Assembly: GCA_003586115.2 (NCBI GenBank)
Contig: QVOM02000103.1
Location: 9,469,677-9,533,676 of the forward strand
Length of the DNA: 64,000 bases
Direction: 5' to 3'
Origin: Salvator merianae
Lineage: Eukaryota > Chordata > Lepidosauria > Squamata > Teiidae
Shown: positions 22,001 through 34,631 of the stretch, one piece after another
Numbering within the stretch: the first letter of the stretch is position 1
Layout: each line of letters starts with the position of its first letter
Translations under genes and position numbers: made by a program
The notes under the pieces: model-generated
Databases searched by the model: none
Seen by the model: only the letters and a program-made list of their open reading frames with translations
Told to the model about the DNA's origin: nothing

Positions 22001-24930
22001 TTTCCTTGGCTCCTCCACTCTGATAGTATCTTTTCCTTTCTTATTCTGAGCTTTTACCCTGTTTTCAAAATCTCTACCTGATTTTTTAAATTGCATTTAA
22101 TTCAAGTTGCTGCTACTATTTTGACTAACTCCCACAATTTGATATTTTTATTGTAAATAAAAAAATAACTGCTTGCTTTTTTGTTAACAATAAAAAGGAT
22201 TTTAGTATAACTGGCCTGGTTCATTCCCTCTCAGTGAGGATCAAGCATCAGTGTGTGCCTGTTAAACCAAACCTTTAGTTCTTAAAAACCCACATGTGGC
22301 AACTCAAAATACACATTTGGAGGAGTTCTTGTTAACATAAGAAGTGAAAAGACAAGATTATATTAACTGCTACAAATGCTTGCATACAGACACACACAGT
22401 CATACATGATAAGTGTGCCTTGAACAAATTGCACTGATGAAACATTCATTCCTCCATAACAGCTGGAAACAGTACCTGCCACGTACATGCTGCAAAACCA
22501 CATTCCACTTATCCTGTTAATGACAATTACTCACAAGTTCCCCACTCATTCATGATTTTCCCCTCCGTGATTACAATCTGGACATCCAAAACAGAGCAGA
22601 TGTCATTGCACATATAATGGTCCACTACAGTTTCTGAAGGAAAAAGGTATAAAATACAGCTACAGCTATTATAGGCCAAGGGTCCACCAATGTCGTATTA
22701 CATCTTCCACTAGCCCCAGACAGTCTTCTTAACAACAAAGAACAATGGGATGACCATACTTTAAACATTCCTGTTATAGGCTGCACTCCCATGACAGGAG
22801 AAAAGATCACTTGCATGTGGGATCCATGGATTCCACGTCTTGGGCAGGAGGCATGGCCTGTACACAATCACACGCTTCCCACTTTTTGAGGCCAGGGGAA
22901 AACGTTGCAGGCTGTGGAACCTTTATTCTGAAGATTTTGACGTTTTTTGTCAGCACATTTATTTATTTATTTATTTTTCTATACCGCCTTAATACCCAGA
23001 GGTCTCAGGATGCAGGATGGAGAGGAAAGGACAAGAAATGTCTGTGGAAAGTGGCCATTTTCTGTCCGTTGCTTAACAGCACCAGGCAGGGAGTGAGCAA
23101 GGTAATTCTCCCCTGCCGTCACCATATGCATGGGTGGGGGTAAGCACCCTCAACGTTGTTCTTCCTGCTCTGCAGGAAGGGTGCCCCCAAAGGCGCTTTC
23201 TAGTTCTAGGATGTGAGCACCAGCATGCAGACCCCATAGCCCTCAGGGGTCTATGCTGCCCTTGTGGATGCAGTCATAGATTGCCTTTCTAATAGGGGAA
23301 AGCTGAGGCAGGGACATTAGCAGAACAAACAGGAGTATAATTTTTTTGCTACTACTTTATTGCAAATATTAAGAAGCAATGGGTTATTTTGTTCCTTCTT
23401 TGTCTCCTTTTACTTTCCACAGGCATCTCTTCCTTGTACAGAGGACAGTACTCTCCACACATGCATCCAATTCAGCATATAACATAAAGGAGACATAAAA
23501 TCATCAATCGTTTCTTCATTGTCGAGCTATTTGTCCCAGAATAAGTCTTGCAGTTCTACAAATTTTGTCTTACAAGCGATGAAGGAACACGTAGTCTGGA
23601 AATGTGGCCACAGAAAATGCCATACATTCTAGAACAACCAGCTAGAAAACTAGAAGCCTCTTTGCCACTTTTTCAAAGAACTGATTTAACTTTTGATGTA
23701 AGCTTGATTATGATGCTGCAAAGAATTAACAGTTCACAATCTGGTCTTAGCACTCTGATTCAATCTCCCTTATCAAGCTTGATGTGGGCTCTAAATGACT
23801 GAAGAACATCCATGAGGATTCAGTCTTCGTGACCCTATCACTCTGCATCCACTCAGGGATATTTCTCAAACAGCCATACTGTTTAATTATCAGCATAGTT
23901 CTGCTCATACGTGGATAATTAATCCTAGAAGGTGGTGTTGGAAGAGTTGTGTTCAGCCTCAAGAAACATATGTAACCGTGTCCAACCAGGACTTGACCTT
24001 ATCTCACCTTGCTTTTTAATATTTACACATAACCACTGAGTAGGTCATTTGAAGCTTTAGGTTGTATTATTTTGTCATCTGACTGAACATGACTCTACTC
24101 CTCCTTTTTTATCTTCATTGGATATGCTGGAAAGGTGCCGGATACTGACAAGGAACCAAGAGCCAGTAGATTGATGCCTATTCCAGACAAAACAGAGATG
24201 TTATTCATGGGCAGTTTCTCAGTCCAGATTAAATGGTGCTCTGTCAGTTTTGAAGGGATTACACACAAAGGCCACGGTCACACCATAACTGTTTAGTCCA
24301 TCCCTGGGATGGACAGGGAGTGAGGCTGTTTTAGGTCTCCTGCAGCCTGGTCACACTTTCCTAATCTTCAAAAACAGCAGATAGTCCATGGGGCCATTCC
24401 TGTATTTGAACACCTCCTGCCATTAGTATCGAAGCTAGGGATTCCCTCATTTTGATTCTGACAGTAGAGGGAGAGAGCTGCCCTCTTCCAGCTTTGATGT
24501 CAACAAGCAGGGCAGCAGTGGCATGCAGATAGCATGTCACCAATTTAAGAACAGAGCTTGCTATTCTTAATGCCATATTTGTAAACAAAAGGCTGGGGTC
24601 AGCAAACAGACAAAAGGTTTAAAGTGATGTGGCTCTTCTGGGACAATAGAGGTTGGATACTCATAACTAGCTTGAGCTGGATGTGTACTGGCCATCTGCT
24701 TCCAAACTGTTTGTTCTTCAGACAAGTATTTGGTTGACAAAGATCTGAAGAGGCTTTTTAGTTGATTTGACGTTCTCTATGTTATTAAACTTCATGTTTG
24801 TTTTAATATTGTGTTTACTGACTCGTAGTGAAGCATATATTTATGTAATATTCTGTAGCCTACCCTGGGGTCATCTGATGAATTCTATATTATAAATTAA
24901 TCAATAGTACCCGTAATTTGATACTAATAA
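19023..24930. other. OTOP1 intron 1, mostly unassigned
   Basis: An (AAAT)n tract lies at about 20180-20200. At about 22957-23010 an (ATTT)n run followed by TCTATACCGCC looks like an antisense LINE/SINE 3' tail. No exon or transposon ends were recognised in the remainder; open frames are short and without domains. Confidence 0.45.
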
Positions 24931-24937
24931 TAGAATT

Positions 24938-25016
24938 CAAAGACGTAGCCATGTTAGTTTGAATCAGTATAGCAAGGGGGTCTACCTGCACCTTAGAGAC
25001 TAACAAAGTATTCTGA
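24938..25016 (+). repeat. Fragment of an amniote interspersed repeat
   Basis: The sequence AAGACGTAGCCATGTTAGTTTGAATCAGTATAGC...CACCTTAGAGACTAACAAAGT matches a repeat end familiar from reptile genomes (TTAGAGACTAACAAA). Only this end is present; a GGGCCT-end transposon begins directly after it. Confidence 0.5.
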
Positions 25017-25310
25017 TGGCATTTTCTCACTTTCCACCAAGGAATGTTCACCAGCGAACATTCCATAGTGGAACAGACCTTGCAGCACAGAGACCGTCCA
25101 CACAGCAAGGTCTTGGAACAGAACAACAGCAGGATACCAACTTTTGCAGTGCAAACACTGGCATCCTGCTGCTGTTGTGCACCATGACAGCGGCTGGGAA
25201 GCTTCTGGCCACTGCTATGGTGACTGGCAATGCCACGCCATCATGCGGCTGCACCATGCTACGCAGCTGTGTGTTCATATCTGGAACACCCATATGGATA
25301 GGCACTGGTC
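25017..25310 (-). mobile_element. GGGCCT-end transposon, copy D (inverted, truncated)
   Basis: On the plus strand it begins TGGCATTTTCTCACTTTCC, corresponding to the complement of the family's right end. It continues with GGAATGTTCACCAGCGAACATTCC, an inner hairpin. The interior matches copy C read in reverse: CATCCTGCTGCTG, CCATGACAGCGGCTGGGAAGC. The far end is degraded and its boundary approximate. Confidence 0.7.
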
Positions 25311-26478
25311 AGAAAGGGGAAAAGAAACCTTCCTTCTGCCCACCCAGGAATGTCGGGGTACCACCCCCAATAGTGCTCTTTACATGATCACACACTGAAA
25401 ATATATCTGCACCAAGGAGCAAAAATGGTCTCAATGCTGGGATAATCTGAATATTGGATAGATCAGATTGTGGGGGGCAATAGCTTGAGAAAATCAGAAG
25501 GGCATTTGTGGGTGTGATTCCTTGAATCCACAGACATGCCTCAGTTCATCTTAAACATCAGACGTGTCAGTGTTTTAAAGTCTTAAACTATCAACATTTT
25601 GTGACAGAGGAAAAAATACTGTGTGCAAAACTTGTTTGGCCTGCTCTATTTCCTGCATCTGTTCCTACCTTCCTTCTCACGCATGGAACTAGCAGCAGCT
25701 TTAGGGGTGATTTGCCATATGATAAAAGAGGTGGTTCTTCTCTGTCCCAGAAATTATTTTCAAAGTAGCCCTAAGCTCTCTAGTAATCATGGGGCAGCCT
25801 AATCTTGGTCTTGCCTCCATTCATATTTTTGGTTGATGGTGTTCATTTATTCCATCAATGCCAAGCGGTGTCAGAGACCATTTACAGCAATGGGATTTGC
25901 ACTCAGGCCAGAGTCCCATTCCAGGCAATAGAAAGCATGGAGCTGGAACCCACACCTTCATCAAGATACACCTCCCCTCCTTGCTGTATCTGCTGAGTCC
26001 AGTCTTTGGCAATGTCTGTTTTTCCTTTCTCAAGTCCCTTTTGTTGTTTTGCACCACAGCTTAATCCTGTCATCAAATTGTTGCAGGAAGGCAACACTTA
26101 AACTATTATAGTGCATACCTAGGGCAAATGCAACTGCAAGAATATGATAATGTGGGTACTCAAACTGATAGCTGATCACCACAGTTGTTCACCTGATCTG
26201 TAAAACCTGAATGTTTAGAAATCTTTTGTTTTTCCCTTTTTTCCTCTCAAACATCTATCCCCACTTCCAGAGGCTATGGGTTTTTTGTGCTTTCTTCCAT
26301 TCATGGTCTTCTGGGTTTTGCCCAAAGTCCACTTCACCACTGCTTTAAAAGCTGAACTGTGTGTCTTTAATTTCCCCCCAGTTCTTCCTGCATCCTTCTG
26401 TCAAGATTCAACATGAGCTGAACTTCCTGTGCTCCAACTGAGGAGATGCCAAGGACTGATTTCTGTGCACTCTCTTTG

Positions 26479-26703
26479 GTTGTGTTCAGACATTACAAAA
26501 GGGGTGCCCATGAGGCGCCTCAGAGAGATAGTGTGTGGCCCTCGATTTCCCTAGCTTTCTCTAATCCACCTTTTCTAGTACAGAATGATTAGCAGAAGGG
26601 AAGGGGAAGACTGGTGTGTGAACAATCCCACCTCAAAGTCTTCTCTAAGCTGCCTTAGCGGCACATCAGAGATGCTGCTTTTTTTTACTGTGTCTGATCA
26701 CAA
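26479..26703. mobile_element. GYTGTGTTCAGACA-end transposon, copy 1 (5-bp duplication)
   Basis: The ends GTTGTGTTCAGACA and TGTCTGATCACAA are inverted repeats. The flanks CTTTG (26474-26478) and CTTTT (26704-26708) suggest a 5-bp duplication with one mismatch. The interior (CAGAGAGATAGTGTGTGGC, CTCTAATCCACCTTTTCTAG, TGTGTGAACAATCCCA) matches the copy at 46487-46684. Probably a hAT-type element. Confidence 0.75.
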
Positions 26704-28199
26704 CTTTTTCTTGCTCTCTCCCTTCCTCCCCCCCCCCTTCCTTTTTCTTGCTGCTAAAACCACTACTGACAGGGAGAGATTTCAGTTGATTTTCCTCCTT
26801 TCACCCCCACAGGAGCAATCATGTTGTTGGTTCCTTCTGTATACTGGGCTTTGTGCTTAGAATTCCTGCTGAAATCACTGCTTTTGAGATAGAGGTTTGT
26901 GCCATCTCCCCACTCATGGAGTCAGCAGAGACCTGTGTCATCTCTTACTTCTGAGCCTGAGAGACCACAAGAACTTTCACTTTTACTCTGTGTCTTTTTG
27001 CCACAGTGAAAACTCTGTCTCTAGTTATGTTAGAAATCTCATCATCAAGTTGCTTTACTGTTTGACTAATCCACCCAACTTTGAATACTGTTGCCACTTG
27101 CTATGTAATAAAGCTATTTCTTGTGTGCCTGGTATTAAATTTTTTAAAAGAAGCTTTGTATTAAGATCAGCAAATGTCTCCCTCACCCTTGATTTCAGCC
27201 CCAAACTATTATCAGTCAAATCTAACCAGTAGTCCTTTAAAAATCCTGCCTGCTAGTAGGAATACTGTGACACATATAAAGACTCATTGTAGCTGAAACA
27301 CAGGAAAGGAAGAAGAGAGGAAACAGGCCTGCCTAAAGAGACACTGTTACTGGGATTCTGACAGGTAAGAGGAAGGAAAGGGAAGCTAACTAGAATCAAT
27401 CACTAGGAGAAAGCAAAACCTGGTCTCTGGTTCAGTTCACCCCTGAGCTGGCAGGGGCCCATTCAGCTTGAAACATCCTGCCCCACCAAACCAGACCTCT
27501 GATCAGATTGAGAAGGACCATGTGGATCTACAATAAATCTTCATGTGGCTGAAGGCCAAACTGATATGGAATGAGTTGGAGGATGCTGGTTGGGTTGATG
27601 GTAGCAGCAGCAGTGCTGAGAACAGGAAAGAAGGGGTAGTAAACCACCAACAGCTGATGAGCAACAAAAGCAGCAGGAAAAAGTTCATAAAAGGAAAAAT
27701 ACTGCCTGCCTACAAACAAGTGTTGGCGGTAACCACGGGAATTCCTTGAAAGGGGAAAAAACAGCTAGTGGTAATAGCAGAGGTGATTGGAGCATCTCAA
27801 AACGGAAAATGTTCACCACCAAACAACTGATTGGTGATGGCACACCTTGTGGAGTCTGTGCAGCCCTTCATTGGCTAAGGAGGAGAAAAGCATGAACTGA
27901 TGGAACAACCACTACTCAGGGATCTTTGCTACTGAACCAGTTTGGATAGGCGTCTGATCTGCCAGTTTGAATAGGCTCTTGATCTGTCAGTCTGTAGCTC
28001 AGTCAGCTTAACTGGAATGGTTTGGGGCTGAAGTGAACTACTACTGGCAGCTGGCACACAACCCTATCATGTGCCTGTATTGTCTGAAAGACAGAAAAGA
28101 GAGAAAGCCTATAGTGAAAAAAGAGGGAGGAAGATCATGATTTTACTTTAGGAGAATGAGAAAAGAGAAGGAAATTGGAGGAGATATTGGGGGAAATAA
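26704..28199. other. OTOP1 intron 1, unassigned
   Basis: I see no recognisable gene, transposon end or RNA. The region holds T/C-rich stretches and an open frame at 26897-27232 without a known domain. Confidence 0.4.
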
Positions 28200-28990
28200 C
28201 TAATTACAAATAATGGGAGTAATTAAGTATATTACAAATCAGAAAGTTCAAGGGCTGATTAAAGAATCAAAAAGTGTTTCTGAAGGGATGGTCAAGAGTA
28301 GAATATTGGGGAAAGGGTATGGGGGGCAAAATATGTGAAGTGCTGAGAATCTATTGGGAATATGGAAAACTGGCCTGGAAATGGACAAAGCTAGAGAAAA
28401 TATTAGGGAAATGAAATATAATAGGATGAAAGAATTTGCAATAAAAATTTGGCTAGGTGGTATACAGTAGGACAAAATGCTGGCATAAATGTATGGAGAA
28501 AGGAACTTATTTACATATGTGGTGGGAATGTAAAAGAGTTCAAGAATTCTAGGCAAAAGTAGGGGCAGAAATAAATAAGATGTTAGAGAACAATATCACT
28601 TGGACTAAAGTGTTATATTAGTTAACACAGTTATAAAGTACAAGGTATTAAAAAGAGGGTAAGTATGTAACTAAGCAATTGATAATGGCTGTGCAAGCTG
28701 TCAAAAGCAAATGGATGGAAAGAATCATCTAACTAGAAAATGGATAAATGGTTTAATTATGTTGCAGATCAATTGAAATTTGAATTTATTAGAGAAAAGA
28801 GCAATTTATAATGGACAAGTGGTGAGAATTACGACAGTGAAGAGTTGGAAGAAAGTGATGAAGAATGGACTATATAACAAGGGGAACAGAGAACTAATTG
28901 GTGTTATTAACATGATTAATCAAATGACTGGAAAAGAGTATTAGATGTAAAGGAATGAGCCATTGCCTACAGGGGGTGGGATGGGGTGGG
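28200..28990 (+). pseudogene. L1-type LINE relic, C-terminal ORF2 region
   Basis: Broken plus-strand frames read ARWYTVGQNAG and then GTYLHMWWECKRVQEF, stop, AKVGAEINKMLENNITWTKV. This fits the C-terminus of an L1-type ORF2, where HMWW.C is characteristic. Several stops and frame shifts are present. The 3' limit is near 28990, before a G-rich stretch. The antisense open frame at 28248-28556 is a shadow. Confidence 0.75.
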
Positions 28991-29111
28991 AAGGGGATTG
29001 TAAGAAACATTATATTAGGAAGGAGATTGAAGGAGTACAGAGACAGACACATGCATTTTTACTTCTCTTTTTCATCTCTTTCCTTCATGTTGGATTGACT
29101 ACATTGCTTAC

Positions 29112-29165
29112 AGGAAGGAAGGAAGGAAGGAAGGAAGGAAGGAAGGAAGGAAGGGGAGGGAGGGA
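29112..29165 (+). repeat. (GGAA)n microsatellite
   Basis: About ten GGAA units are followed by GGGAGGGAGG. This is a simple tandem repeat and is polymorphic in most genomes. Confidence 0.95.
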
Positions 29166-29835
29166 GGAGAAACGAGGAGGAAGGAATCTACAACTTCCCA
29201 AATGGCATACAGCCATCAAGAAGGAAATGCTAGTCTTTACAGATTTCTTGGGGTTTCAATGAAAGAAGGAATGGAAAGGTGGACAGAAGGAGGCTTGGAA
29301 GCTCCAGGACGAGAAAGAACCTTCAAAATGAATTTAACTTCATGCTTCCTGTCCCTAATTCTACAGCCAACTTGACTGAAGAGAAATAAAGCAGGGACAA
29401 CAAATCCCAGTCAAACCAGGAAACAACCTGAGTCATCCAATCCCAGTACTAGACACCCTCAATTATCCCACACCACAGGCAGAGTTAAAGGGTAAGATGG
29501 GTCCTCAGAGGTCATAAGTGGTGTAAAGGCCACAGATTCCATTTCCAGGAAGCTCTTATGCAGGGAGTAACCTGCCTTGTCCACTATGAAGGCTGTGCCC
29601 AAGCAAAGCAAGGAAAGCATTTTATCCCAGATGTTCAGACTAGAAGGCAGGCTCCCATAGGGGCAGCTCTAGCAGATCAGGCTCCAGGAGTGAGAAGGTG
29701 GTTCCTGATCCCCTAGGGAGGTGGGCAGGAAGGGGTGAGGCCTGGGGAGTAAACGGGATGTGGCCAAGGTTGGACAAGCTGGGCAAGCTGCTAAACCCTG
29801 GAAAAATCAGGTAGACTAAAGGATTTTTAGTGCAA

Positions 29836-30155
29836 CTTTGGAAATAGCTCTCATGAGACATAGTGTTGGCTACCAGCTGACTGGTTTCAAAAAGAAATTG
29901 GACCAATTCATGGAGGCCAGGGATAACAATGGCTATTAGCCCAGATGGCAGTAAGAGGTGATACACCTTGTAATATACCAGATGGCAGTAAGGCGTGATA
30001 TACCAGTTGCTGGGAGACTGCTTGCAGAACAAAGTTGTGTGCTCATGTCCCACTGGTGGGCTCCCTATTCAGCCAGTTGGCATCGTGACAGCAGACTGCT
30101 GGAGTAAATGAACCATGGGTTTGATGCAGTGGGGCAGTTCTTATGTTCTTAGGTA
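29836..30155 (+). repeat. CR1-like LINE 3' end
   Basis: The fragment reads AAATTGGACCAATTCATGGAG, AACAATGGCTATTAGC, ACCAGTTGCTGGGAGACTGC and ends TTCTTATGTTCTTA, the terminus of CR1-like elements. A short unit, CCAGATGGCAGTAAG, is duplicated inside at about 29941-29996. Confidence 0.75.
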
Positions 30156-31591
30156 CCTTGATCTGTGCTTCATGACCCACCTGTAAGCCAACCACCGCAC
30201 CACGCTGTCCCAGCAACTTGACAGCTTGTTGGCTTGGCTGGGAGGCATGCGTCAAGACACAGTTCAAGGTGGCCAGGCTAGGCATCCCACTTTCCCACCC
30301 AGATGCTTTGGGGTGTTGAGACTAACATGGAAGGGTCGGGCCTCTCCATATACACCCTAGCCTGTGGAACCACATGACTTGCACCACTCATAGCCTACTA
30401 ACCCATGGAGGATCCAGCTACCTGGAAGTCTCCCAGAAAGAGTTCAGGATCTGCCTGCAGCCCTGAACAAAAAAAAATGCATAGAGTTTCTTTTCTAACT
30501 GCCTGACTAAAACCCAAACTACAGTCAATTGCAAACAGTGCAACAAACTTCTCTATTGTTGGGAAGAATCAAACGCACACTGTTACGGAACAGACCACTG
30601 GCCGTCCCTTTCTGACTTGGCTGAATTTCACAGGGATGGTTCTAAACCTCCATGTACTGCAATGGAAGCTATTCAACAAAGCAGAGGAGATAAAATCTAC
30701 TAAGAGCTTGCAGCATTGCTCAGTTTTCATGGCAGAAGAGATATTTTTTTATGTGTGTTCCTGGGGCAAGCAGAGTTTCCTCAGACGTTTCCTCGTGAAG
30801 ATGTGACTGGCCTTTTAGCACCAAGCGTAGCTTTCTCCTCAGGGCAGTTTCATTCTCCTTGTGGCAAAAGTCTTTTTCACAGTCCTATGTGAGATAAATG
30901 CAGGTTTTATACTATATTTACTTTTATGGAACCGCTGGAAGTAAAAGCTGCCCTTGGGAAATAGAATATTTCAAAACGGATCCCTTTCTTTCCACTGTCT
31001 TTCTCCACCTGTTTTACTTAGCCAATGCCCACAAGTGATGCCCACAAGTCAGCCCTCATAGCGCAAGTCCAGACTTTTGGAGGCAGCTGAGAAAGGTGAC
31101 CTCAAATGCATGAAATTCAGTTTAGGAGGACTCTACCTTTATACATTCAAGCCAACAAGAAAATAGAGAAATGAAATATGTGTGGGCAATTTTAACTATA
31201 GAGACCTTATGTATTTACAGTATATTTCTTTCTCATAAACCACATTTCTCTCATTGAGCCATAAAATATTAAAATATAATTTAAAATATGGCTTTAATAA
31301 GCTATACTAAGCAACAATCTGGCAACCACTTTCTGCATTAATTGCAGGCTCCAAGTCAGAGGCAGCCATGAAATATGGCCCAGTCCATGAAAGAGTCTAG
31401 CCCACTTCACTCCACATGCTAGTGCAGGATAAAGCAGGCCCTGCCTCCACCAGAACACTCTATCTGCACTGGATGAAACACAGACTGGAATACAGCACCC
31501 AAAACGGTGCCCAAGCCTGGTGTACAGGTAGACCTTGACAATGAGGTCTACTTATGTACTAGTAAGCAGATGGAGAGGTCCTTTTTAACAA
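30156..31591. other. OTOP1 intron 1, unassigned
   Basis: No exon, transposon end or RNA gene was recognised in this stretch. Confidence 0.4.
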
Positions 31592-31772
31592 GGTCCCTTT
31601 CTGCACTTGGACTTATTCCAGATTATATCTCAGAATAGGGACCTGCCATCTGCATGCTAGTGCAGACTATGGTAGGCCCTGGGCAAGACCTTTCATAGTT
31701 TGCACTAGCATGTGGACAGCAGGTCCCTATTCTGGGATATAATCCACAATAAGTCAAAGTGCAGAAAGGACC
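31592..31772. mobile_element. Palindromic GGCCCTTTCTGC-family element
   Basis: A 181-bp hairpin element with ends GGTCCCTTTCTGCACTT and AAGTGCAGAAAGGACC is close kin to the two nested at 17455-17810. Both arms carry GCATG and GGTCCCTATTCT-type blocks. The flanks CAA and AAG do not match perfectly, so the exact ends are uncertain by a base. Confidence 0.85.
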
Positions 31773-32263
31773 AAGCACACCAGGAAGCACTACCAGAAGT
31801 GGTGTCAGAAGTCAATGCATACCAGAAAGGACCCTTCTGGCAACTCTGAAGGCTAGGAACATTTCATTCCAGACCTTCAGAAACTGAGCACCAGCTGTGA
31901 GGTCTGAGCGCAGCCTTCACAGTCAATGCTCGGGCCTGGGCCAGCAGGGGCTGCCTGAATTGGGACAACCCTCTTCTGGCCCAGCAACAACCTGTCCCAG
32001 CATGGGACAGATTGCCTATCCCAGAACAGAACATTCCACTCCATTCTTCGATAGAAGAGGGAAGTGCAGAAATAGAATTAATTACAATTATGTATATTGG
32101 AAGTTACAAAAACATTACAAAACAAAAGGCATTCTGTGCCAGGGTGGATACCTAGATATCAGGTTGCACTAGATGAGCAATTATCCAAGGCTACCAGTGT
32201 GCTCCTTCAAGGAGAACCTGCATGCTCATCTGAATGAGTTGTCTCCTAGCACCTAGTCACAGT

Positions 32264-32651
32264 GGGCCTGTTTGCACTTATGACCGTAGAACGTTCTAAT
32301 TAGCAGGGTTCAGACCAGCCAGGATCAGGTATACGGTGAGGAGTGTTCATACCTGTCAGTGCTGGAATGATTTGCAAGCTGACCAGCTGGGGATGGGAGT
32401 GTGAATGGGAGTGCATTACTTAGGTAGCTGTGTCCAGACCCAGAAGAGCTGTGTCCAGACATGTGTCTGGACCTGGAGGGTTGTGTCCGGACATGTGTCT
32501 GGAATGGCTGCCAGGATCCAGACCAAAGTCTGAACCTGGATTTGAACCATCTGATGGCACTTGCATAGCCACACAGTCCTGTTTGCAGGTGTGAATACTC
32601 CGTTCCAGCAAGTGTCCCGGAATGTTCCACTCGCTAAGTGCAAACAGGCCC
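32264..32651 (+). mobile_element. GGGCCT-end transposon, copy E (AGT duplication)
   Basis: The ends GGGCCTGTTTGCACTTA and TAAGTGCAAACAGGCCC are perfect inverted repeats of 17 bp. The AGT duplication is exact (32261-32263, 32652-32654). The interior differs from copies A-D and contains two 18-bp palindromes of the form TCC(A/G)GACATGTGTCTGGA at 32454-32471 and 32486-32503. Confidence 0.92.
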
Positions 32652-33144
32652 AGTATATCTGCCTAATATTGTTTCCCAGTGCATTGGTACTTACCAAGTT
32701 CATTATTATCCCTAAATTCCAATCCATACCCTGCACAGCCTAACAGAGTTACAATAGAGCTGAATGTCATTTCTTCAAAACCAGGATGATAGCCGCCAGC
32801 AACTGTTCCCCTCATATTAGAGATGTACTGTTTATGTCATCAAAATATGGCACCAGTTACCAGACACTGTAATGTCGTTGATTGTGATGCTGTCACTTTC
32901 CTCCTCCCTATAGTTCCAACATCTCCAAGTTGGTGATCCTGTGGAAGAAAAATTAAGCCTGGAAGGTTTAGGAGCTTCCAATATGGATGGTTAATAAACT
33001 ATATGAATTTAATAAGCAGCATCTCGAATATACTAGAAGGTAAAAGCAGTTTGCATAGGAAAATTTGCAATTGGCTTACAATATGTTGCAAGGAATTTTC
33101 GTAATCAGGTACACAGCTAGTGTTCTAAAGAATGAGGAACCAGA

Positions 33145-33440
33145 GAAGAAGAAGAAGAAGAACTTGGTTTTTATACCCCGCTTTTCTCGGCCGAAGCTGA
33201 CTCAAAGCGGCTTACAAGGTTATTTTTCGCCCGAAGGCTTACATCTGTCTATCTTCCGCATCACACAATGTGATGCTCCCTATTTATCTACTTGCAGTTC
33301 CTTGCTTTCGAACAACTAGGTTGGCTGGAGCTAGAGGCCAGTAGAGGGCGCTCATCCCCTCTACACGGCAGACAGGGGCCTTGAACTCCGATCCTCCTAT
33401 AGAAAGATCAGTGCCTTAGCCTTCTGCGCCACCGTGCCTC
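33145..33440 (-). repeat. tRNA-derived squamate SINE
   Basis: The minus strand begins GAGGCACGGTGGCGCAGAAG, an A-box-like head, followed by a B-box-like GGAGTTCAAGGC. It ends CGGGGTATAAAAACCAAGTT and then (CTT)n. This is a typical squamate SINE architecture. It is less diverged than most repeats here, suggesting fairly recent insertion. Confidence 0.85.
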
Positions 33441-34100
33441 AGTCACCAAGCCTGCAGTCATGTCTGAATAATGTTTCCTGAGTCGCGTTTCTCTACTATA
33501 AAATCCCTTGCCATACATGTATAGGTTAAGCAATGGGACTAGCTTGTTTGCTTCCTCTGTCCACATGAGAAACTTGAAATAACATACTTTGGCTGAAAGC
33601 ATCCTCTGCTTTGTAAGTATGAATTTTCTTTGACAATCCCCAGTAAGATTATTAAAATGGGGCTCTCCAAAGGTGCCTGGACTGTTATTTCATATCAGCG
33701 TTAAGAGCAGCACAAGATGGACCTTCTGAGACCAGCAATGATAGAACTGTCAGAAATGACCTTGAAGGTGTGTGCAGAAATCTCCCATTTCTAATACACA
33801 GAGCCATTGGAGGAGGATACCATGATTGATAATACCAAGAAATGAGGAAGATTGAAAGGATCACATTGCTTCTGCCCTTTTTACGCTAAATAATCACAGC
33901 AACCAAGGCTCAGTCCTAAAATGAAACCTGAAGTCAGATTAAAATGCATCTACGTAAGCAGTTTTTTCCCCAAAAAACATTTCTTAATGGGCAGCAATAT
34001 TTGCTGTTCCACCGCATCTTTTAAGGTACATAGTGTCATCCTTTATACAGGGATGTATTAACTACTGACTGGATTCATCCAATCAACCAACTCTTGTTAA

Positions 34101-34238
34101 GGCCGCATCCAGACGTCACTTACTTATTCCACTATATTTGAATATTTTGGAATAAAGCATTGATAATCTGGAACATTCATGCTTTATTCTGGAATATCCA
34201 AATATAATGGAATAAGTATGCGATGTCTGGGTGCAGCC
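34101..34238. mobile_element. 138-bp palindromic Harbinger-like miniature element (TAA duplication)
   Basis: The left arm GGCCGCATCCAGACGTCA and the right end (reverse complement GGCTGCACCCAGACATCG) continue as inverted repeats almost to the centre, sharing TACTTATTCCA, TATATTTG and GAATAAAGCAT. An exact TAA duplication flanks it (34098-34100, 34239-34241). TAA/TTA duplications are the PIF/Harbinger hallmark. Confidence 0.9.
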
Positions 34239-34300
34239 TAAATTTTACTAGGCATGTTTGACAAAGATCAGGCACACATATAATTGACCAAATACTTTCA

Positions 34301-34631
34301 GGGCCTGTTCGTACATGGTGTTTGCAAGTGTCAGGGACACAGAGGCCCTTGTGACCAGGAGCAACATAATATTGCTCCTGATCACAACTAGCCATGAAGC
34401 ACAAATACTCAGCTCCCGATAAAGTGCATCTGCACTTCTCTTGACTGCCACGCCACGTGTAGAGTTCACGCCAGCACATGCTGCCATGGGAAGTGTCAGG
34501 CAAATGCCGGTAGCCTGCTTCAAGTAAGAAACTAGGGCCACGCAGTGCAGATAGGACCTGCCCTGCACGGTCAATACCACGTAAGAACAGAATAATTATT
34601 CTGTTCTAATGTGATAAGTGCAGAAAGGCCC
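34301..34631 (+). mobile_element. GGGCCT-end transposon, copy F (TCA duplication)
   Basis: The ends are GGGCCTGTTCGTAC and AAGTGCAGAAAGGCCC. An exact TCA duplication lies at 34298-34300 and 34632-34634. The interior resembles copies A and B: ACCAGGAGCAACATAATATTG and GCCATGGGAAGTGTC. It lies only 62 bp from the TAA element at 34101-34238. Confidence 0.88.

Noticed and set aside
24260..24365. A further miniature element with GGTCACACC-like ends
   Set aside because: The two end-like sequences are direct rather than inverted and no target duplication was found.
28248..28556. Minus-strand hydrophobic open frame of 102 codons
   Set aside because: It is the reverse strand of the L1-type relic; its hydrophobicity is a by-product of A-rich sequence.
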